Origin: an uncultured Anaerolineae bacterium
GTDB taxonomy: Bacteria > Chloroflexota > Anaerolineae > Anaerolineales > Villigracilaceae
Assembly: GCA_903822545.1 (NCBI GenBank)
Contig: CAIJPN010000173.1
Span: forward strand, 1 to 44,725
Direction: 5' to 3'
Length of the DNA stretch: 44,725 bases
Shown here: in pieces, positions 40,719-44,725 of the stretch
Position numbering within the stretch: the stretch's first letter is position 1
How the letters are laid out: every line of letters starts with the position of its first letter
Program-made: the position numbers and the translations under genes
Notes under the pieces: generated by a model
Database searches by the model: none
Told to the model about the DNA's origin: nothing
The model's input: the letters and a program-made list of their open reading frames with translations, nothing else

Positions 40719-42041
40719 ATGCAATACCTACGCTACCACCTCCGCCGCGACGATCTTTCGCCGTTTGATATTCTCGATGCCAGTTCCCCGCGCTTTTTCT
40801 GGGCCGAGCCGGGCAGCGAGGATGCCTGGGCTGGCACCGGAGCCGAAGCCCGGTTGACCGGCTCGGGGGCGGGAAAATTCCAGCAAATTAAACGGGATGC
40901 GGCGGAAGTGTTGAGTCAAGTCGTTGACCTGAATCCCGCTCCCGTGCCGAATCGTCTCTTTGGCGGATTCTCTTTCACCCCGACTCTGGATTCCGTTGAC
41001 TGGAGCGGGTTCACCGCTGCCGAGTTCATCCTGCCGCGCCTGCAAGTGACCCGTCTCGATGGCGAAACCTGGCTGACAATTTGCCGCCGCGCCGGTGCGG
41101 GTGTGACCCTCGAGACCCTGGCCGCTGAAGCTCGCGCCGTTCGCCCGGTGGATGTCTCCGCCCCGGCGGGGCTATCGCACCTGTGCGACGCCACCAGCTA
41201 CGACGAGTGGGCCGCGATGGTGACGGGCGGCGTGCACGAAATCCGCAACGAGAAGATGTGCAAAGTGGTGCTGGCGCGCGCCCGCGCGGCGCAGTTTGAC
41301 GGCGCGCTGAACCCGCTGCACCCGCTGGTGACGCTCAACCAGAATTACCCGAACACCTTCCGCTTTCTGTTCGCGCCGTATGGGCAAAAAACGTTTTTAG
41401 GCGCGACGCCTGAACTGCTGGCGCGGGTCGAGCGCGGCGAGTTGTTCAGCGTGGCGCTGGCCGGTTCGGTTGGGCGCGGCAAAACCCCCGCCGAAGCCGA
41501 AGCGCTTGCCGCGGAACTGCTCTCCAGCACCAAAGACCGTCACGAACACGCCCTGGTGGTGGGCGCCATCCGTCACGGGCTGGAGCCGCTGACCGCGCAG
41601 CTTGACATCCCCAACGTGCCGGGAATCCGGCGGCTGGCGAACATCCAGCACCTGGAGACGCCCATCCGCGGCAGGTTGGCGGCGGGCTATGGCGCGCTGG
41701 ACGTGGTGGCGGCGCTGCATCCCACCCCGGCGCTGGGCGGCGTGCCGCGCCAGCCCGCGCTGGAGTTTATCGCTGCCAACGAGCCAACGGCGCGCGGCTG
41801 GTACGCCGCCCCCATCGGCTGGCTGGACGCGAATGGTGATGGCACATTTGCCGTGGCGATCCGCTCGGCGCTGCTGGAAGGGGATCGGGCGCTGCTGTAT
41901 GCGGGCGCGGGCATCGTCGATGGCTCGGACCCGGCCAAAGAGTGGCAGGAGACCGAACTCAAGTTCAAGCCGCTGATGGATGCGTTGACGGGCAGCCCGG
42001 TGGCTCAATATGCGCGGACGATGAGTCTTGCGCACGTTTAA
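40719..42041 (+). CDS. menF: Isochorismate synthase MenF
   Basis: 440 residues; converts chorismate to isochorismate, the first step of menaquinone synthesis. The chorismate-binding core is in the C-terminal ~260 residues: NYPNTFRFLFAPYGQKTFLG, ATPELLARVERGELFSVALA (with GS next), SSTKDRHEHALVV, RRLANIQHLETPIRG, LHPTPALGGVPRQPAL and the final YAGAGIVDGSDPAKEWQETE. These are the conserved motifs of isochorismate synthases. The downstream menD and menB support MenF over a salicylate or enterobactin enzyme. GGGAG lies upstream of the ATG. Confidence 0.96.
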   Translation: MQYLRYHLRRDDLSPFDILDASSPRFFWAEPGSEDAWAGTGAEARLTGSGAGKFQQIKRDAAEVLSQVVDLNPAPVPNRLFGGFSFTPTLDSVDWSGFTAAEFILPRLQVTRLDGETWLTICRRAGAGVTLETLAAEARAVRPVDVSAPAGLSHLCDATSYDEWAAMVTGGVHEIRNEKMCKVVLARARAAQFDGALNPLHPLVTLNQNYPNTFRFLFAPYGQKTFLGATPELLARVERGELFSVALAGSVGRGKTPAEAEALAAELLSSTKDRHEHALVVGAIRHGLEPLTAQLDIPNVPGIRRLANIQHLETPIRGRLAAGYGALDVVAALHPTPALGGVPRQPALEFIAANEPTARGWYAAPIGWLDANGDGTFAVAIRSALLEGDRALLYAGAGIVDGSDPAKEWQETELKFKPLMDALTGSPVAQYARTMSLAHV

Positions 42042-42054
42042 TTCAAAACCTGGA

Positions 42055-42127
42055 CACGGATTACACGGAAAACGCGGATTTCCACGGATTTTTTAAGATT
42101 TTTCCGTGTTCGTCCGTGTAATCCGTG
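42055..42127. repeat. Inverted repeat CACGGATTACACGGA in the menF-menD gap
   Basis: Perfect 15-base arms (42055-42069 and 42113-42127) with further ACGGATT/CCGTG words between. It fills most of the 107-base gap; I see no Shine-Dalgarno before the menD ATG. It looks like a dispersed intergenic repeat. Confidence 0.65.
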
Positions 42128-42148
42128 AAATCCGTGTACTGATTTTTT

Positions 42149-44023
42149 ATGACTTACCCCAACCGAACCATTCTCTGGACAAGTATTTTCGTCGATGAAC
42201 TCATCCGCGCGGGGGTGACGGATGCGGTCATCGCGCCAGGTTCGCGCTCGACTCCGCTGACGTTTGCCTTCGCGGAACGGAGCGAAATCCGCGTCCACTC
42301 GCTGCTGGATGAGCGCGGGGCGGCGTACTTTGCGCTGGGTCTCGCGCAGACCACCGGGCGCCCGGCAGCGCTGGTGTGCACATCCGGCACGGCGGCGGCC
42401 AACTTTTTCCCGGCGATTGTGGAAGCCAGCCTGAGCGAAATCCCGATGCTGGTGCTGACTGCTGACCGCCCGGCGGAACTGTACGACAGCGGCTCGAACC
42501 AGGTGATTGACCAGCTCAAACTCTACGGCAGCTATCCGCGCTGGTTTATGCAGATGCCCATCCCCGAAGCCAACCCGTCGGCGCACCTGCTGGCGTCGCT
42601 GCGGACGATTGCGGACCGCGCGGTGGCCGTTTCGCTTGGCTTGGATGGCGCGCCGGGGCCGGTGCATCTCAATTTCCCGTTCCGCAAGCCGCTTGAGCCG
42701 GTTTTTGTGGATGGGGATGTCGCGCCCGGGTTTGATTTCCCGGGCCGGGCGGATGGCGGCCCCTGGGTGCGGATTCAGCGCCCGCGCCCTGAGATTGATC
42801 TTGTGACTCTACTAGAACTCCGGGCGCGAATACATCTCGCTGAAACAGGTCTCATCGTCTGTGGGCCGCGCTGCCCCGGCGACGATTTCTCGTCCGCGCT
42901 GATGCGGCTGGCCGAGGCGACAGGATTCCCGGTGCTGGCAGACCCGCTCTCGGGGGTCAGGTTTGCAGGTAAAGTCCGCCCGATCGGGCTGCTTGAGATG
43001 GGTCAGGCTGATGACATCTTCAATATACCCGAGCGATTGTACGATGCGCTCATCTCGGGAGGCTATGACACCTTCCTGTCGTCTGACGCGATTGTGAAGG
43101 CTTTGCCCGCGCCGGAACTCATCTTGCGTTTTGGCGATTTGCCCACATCCACAGCTTTGATGAGCTACCTTGCCAAATCAAAGGCATACCAGGTAGCCAT
43201 AAGCGAATCGGCGCGCTGGATGGATGATATGTCAGTGGTGAGCGAGGTGATTCGAGGGGATGCGGCGGAGGTGTGTCGTCGCATCTTGCCATCACCCCCC
43301 GCCCTCCCCCGAGGGGGGAGGGGGCTTCTCTCCCTTCTCCCCCCGGGAGAAGGGCCGGGGATGAGGGTGTGGGCGCAAGCCGAACAAGCCGCCTGGCAGG
43401 CGATTGATGAGGCTGGCGTCGATTTTGAAGGCGCAGCGCTGGCGGAAGTGGTCAATGCGATGCCCGAAGATTCAATTTTGTATATCGCCAATAGCCTGCC
43501 GGTGCGGCATTTGGATCAGTTTGCGCGGCCCAATGGCAAGAAAATCCGCGTGATTGGCAATCGCGGGGCGAGCGGGATCGATGGGACGATTTCGTCGGCG
43601 TTGGGGGCGGCGAAGGGGACGGACAGGCCCTTGGTGCTGGTAACGGGCGATTTGTCGCTGTATCACGATTTGAACGGGTTGATTGCGTTTAAACGGTGTG
43701 ATGTTCAGGCGACGATTGTCTTAGTCCATAACGATGGCGGCGGGATTTTCCACCGGCTGCCGGTGGCGCAGTTTGAGCCGCCGTTTACGCGGATGTTTGT
43801 CACGCCGCATGGGCTGGATTTTGCCCCGGCGGCGGAGATGTTCGGGCTGGAATTCCGCCGGTTAAACGGGATTCAGGCGCTGGGGGCGGAAGTATCCGCC
43901 GCGATACAGGCCAAAGGGCAGACCATGCTCGAGGTACGGACGGATTCGCCAGCGGGCGAAAAAGTCCGAATTTCCATCATAAAAAGAACCGAAGAAATTT
44001 TTAAGGAGATAAATCATGACTGA
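42149..44023 (+). CDS. menD: 2-succinyl-5-enolpyruvyl-6-hydroxy-3-cyclohexene-1-carboxylate synthase MenD
   Basis: 624 residues. ThDP-dependent enzyme that joins 2-oxoglutarate to isochorismate. N-terminal Pyr domain: [35 protein letters not shown] (catalytic Glu), [29 protein letters not shown]. The middle domain follows. The C-terminal PP domain has [19 protein letters not shown], the metal/ThDP motif [12 protein letters not shown] and [12 protein letters not shown], all MenD-typical. An insertion of about 28 residues (about 380-408, [13 protein letters not shown] to GEGPGMRV) comes from an in-frame GC-rich repeat, which makes the protein longer than usual. The last eight bases overlap menB. 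Confidence 0.96.
   Translation: MTYPNRTILWTSIFVDELIRAGVTDAVIAPGSRSTPLTFAFAERSEIRVHSLLDERGAAYFALGLAQTTGRPAALVCTSGTAAANFFPAIVEASLSEIPMLVLTADRPAELYDSGSNQVIDQLKLYGSYPRWFMQMPIPEANPSAHLLASLRTIADRAVAVSLGLDGAPGPVHLNFPFRKPLEPVFVDGDVAPGFDFPGRADGGPWVRIQRPRPEIDLVTLLELRARIHLAETGLIVCGPRCPGDDFSSALMRLAEATGFPVLADPLSGVRFAGKVRPIGLLEMGQADDIFNIPERLYDALISGGYDTFLSSDAIVKALPAPELILRFGDLPTSTALMSYLAKSKAYQVAISESARWMDDMSVVSEVIRGDAAEVCRRILPSPPALPRGGRGLLSLLPPGEGPGMRVWAQAEQAAWQAIDEAGVDFEGAALAEVVNAMPEDSILYIANSLPVRHLDQFARPNGKKIRVIGNRGASGIDGTISSALGAAKGTDRPLVLVTGDLSLYHDLNGLIAFKRCDVQATIVLVHNDGGGIFHRLPVAQFEPPFTRMFVTPHGLDFAPAAEMFGLEFRRLNGIQALGAEVSAAIQAKGQTMLEVRTDSPAGEKVRISIIKRTEEIFKEINHD
43289..43372. repeat. GC-rich double-hairpin repeat inserted in frame in menD
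   Basis: Two perfect hairpins: CCCTCCCCC / GGGGGAGGG (43302-43310 with 43314-43322) and CCCTTCTCCC / GGGAGAAGGG (43332-43341 with 43345-43354). The frame stays open and codes a Pro/Gly-rich peptide unlike MenD. It looks like a mobile palindromic repeat that entered a surface loop. Confidence 0.75.
44003..44008 (+). promoter_or_regulatory. menB ribosome-binding site inside menD
   Basis: AAGGAG lies seven bases before the menB ATG and within the last codons of menD, which fixes the menB start and suggests translational coupling. Confidence 0.85.
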
Positions 44024-44725
44024 TTGGATTGAAGCCAAAAAATATTCTGATATTACGTATCACAAGGCCGAGGGGATGGCGCGGATTGCGTTCAACCGGC
44101 CTGAGAAGCGCAATGCGTTCCGCCCGCAGACGATTGATGAGATGATCGATGCGTTCAAGGATGCCTGGATGGATACGGGCGTGGGCGTGGTGCTGCTGAC
44201 GGGCAACGGGCCATCGCCGAAGGATGGCAAGTGGGCGTTTTGCTCGGGTGGCGATCAGTCGGTGCGCGGGCATGGCGGTTACGAGGGCGGCTACGAGACG
44301 CCGCGCCTGAATGTGCTGGAGTTGCAGCGGATGATCCGCACGATGCCGAAGCCGGTGATTGCGCTGGTGGCGGGCTACGCGATTGGCGGCGGGCATGTGC
44401 TGCATGTGATTTGCGATCTGTCGATTGCCGCCGAGAATGCGGTTTTCGGTCAGACCGGGCCGATTGTGGGCAGTTTCGATGCCGGGTTTGGTTCGGCCAC
44501 GCTGGCGCGGATCGTCGGGCAGAAGAAGGCGCGCGAAATCTGGTACCTGTGCCGCCAGTACGATGCGGCGGAGGCGCTGGAGATGGGGCTGGTGAATAAA
44601 GTCGTGCCGCTGGAGCAGCTCGAAGCCGAGGGCATCCAGTGGGCGCAGGAGATTTTGGAGAAAAGCCCGGTGGCAATCCGCTTCCTGAAGGCGGCGATGA
44701 ATGCCGATATGGACGGTCAGGCCGG
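44016..44725 (+). CDS. menB: 1,4-dihydroxy-2-naphthoyl-CoA synthase MenB (3' truncated by the window)
   Basis: Begins [20 protein letters not shown] and is open to the right edge; about 236 residues are seen of a usual ~275-300. A crotonase-fold enzyme that closes the second ring of the naphthoate in menaquinone synthesis. Family motifs are clear: [20 protein letters not shown], the oxyanion loop [28 protein letters not shown], and [20 protein letters not shown]. The QTG sequence marks the bicarbonate-dependent type I MenB (as in E. coli, where this Gly leaves room for bicarbonate). [20 protein letters not shown] and [13 protein letters not shown] near the edge are very close to known MenB. 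The start overlaps menD by eight bases. Confidence 0.97.
   Translation, partial: MTDWIEAKKYSDITYHKAEGMARIAFNRPEKRNAFRPQTIDEMIDAFKDAWMDTGVGVVLLTGNGPSPKDGKWAFCSGGDQSVRGHGGYEGGYETPRLNVLELQRMIRTMPKPVIALVAGYAIGGGHVLHVICDLSIAAENAVFGQTGPIVGSFDAGFGSATLARIVGQKKAREIWYLCRQYDAAEALEMGLVNKVVPLEQLEAEGIQWAQEILEKSPVAIRFLKAAMNADMDGQA

Overview
The window is about 44.7 kb of fairly GC-rich bacterial chromosome, densely coding on both strands, with about 40 genes and no rRNA, tRNA, CRISPR array or recognisable insertion sequence. The gene set suggests an Anaerolineae-like member of the Chloroflexota: DUF11/sortase surface proteins, lipobox lipoproteins, many zinc-ribbon and membrane proteins, a menaquinone operon, AdoCbl-type sensory domains, and short palindromic repeats lying between and inside genes. 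This placement is inferred from gene content and style, not from a marker-gene search.

Layout. (1) 1-11.5 kb: a truncated DUF11-LPDTG-sortase protein, a trypsin-like lipoprotein protease, dnaK, a membrane-anchored C39-like peptidase with repeats, an SbcD-like phosphoesterase, a PIG-L deacetylase, greA and lysS. Most are single units closed by clear rho-independent terminators. (2) 11.6-17.2 kb: two zinc-ribbon membrane proteins carrying bL12-like modules; then on the minus strand a Cys-rich ferredoxin-like protein, and a CPBP protease cotranscribed with an MFS transporter. (3) 17.2-21.4 kb: a TetR gene divergent from the MFS gene across a long operator, followed by a broken flavoprotein gene, an MBL hydrolase, a nucleotide-sugar-epimerase-like protein and an FmdB zinc ribbon. 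(4) 21.5-27.4 kb: a TetR-controlled ABC-2 export operon (one permease, an HlyD-type adaptor, two unequal ATPases and an SRPBCC protein). (5) 27.4-31.6 kb, minus strand: a B12-binding sensor, an aminoglycoside-kinase-like and GNAT pair, a small membrane protein and an FTR1 iron permease. (6) 31.7-34.3 kb: a DtxR-type regulator divergent from FTR1, followed by an ABC exporter. (7) 34.4-38.6 kb: a PAS/GAF histidine kinase followed directly by a response-regulator receiver domain fused to a complete ADP-glucose pyrophosphorylase (GlgC). (8) 38.8-44.7 kb: a FAD oxidoreductase, a TetR regulator behind a perfect 28-bp palindrome, and the menaquinone genes menF, menD and menB (the last cut by the window edge).

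The most striking object is the kinase / REC-GlgC pair. A NarL-type receiver, whose usual output is a DNA-binding domain, is here joined in one open frame to the enzyme that commits glucose-1-phosphate to glycogen. The simplest reading is direct two-component control of glycogen synthesis at the enzyme level. Other points of interest are a B12 domain with the CarH-type W-x9-EH signature but no recognisable DNA-binding domain, repeat elements inserted in frame in an ABC ATPase and in MenD, a sortase carrying its own LPxTG-like motif, and several long perfect palindromes at regulator genes.
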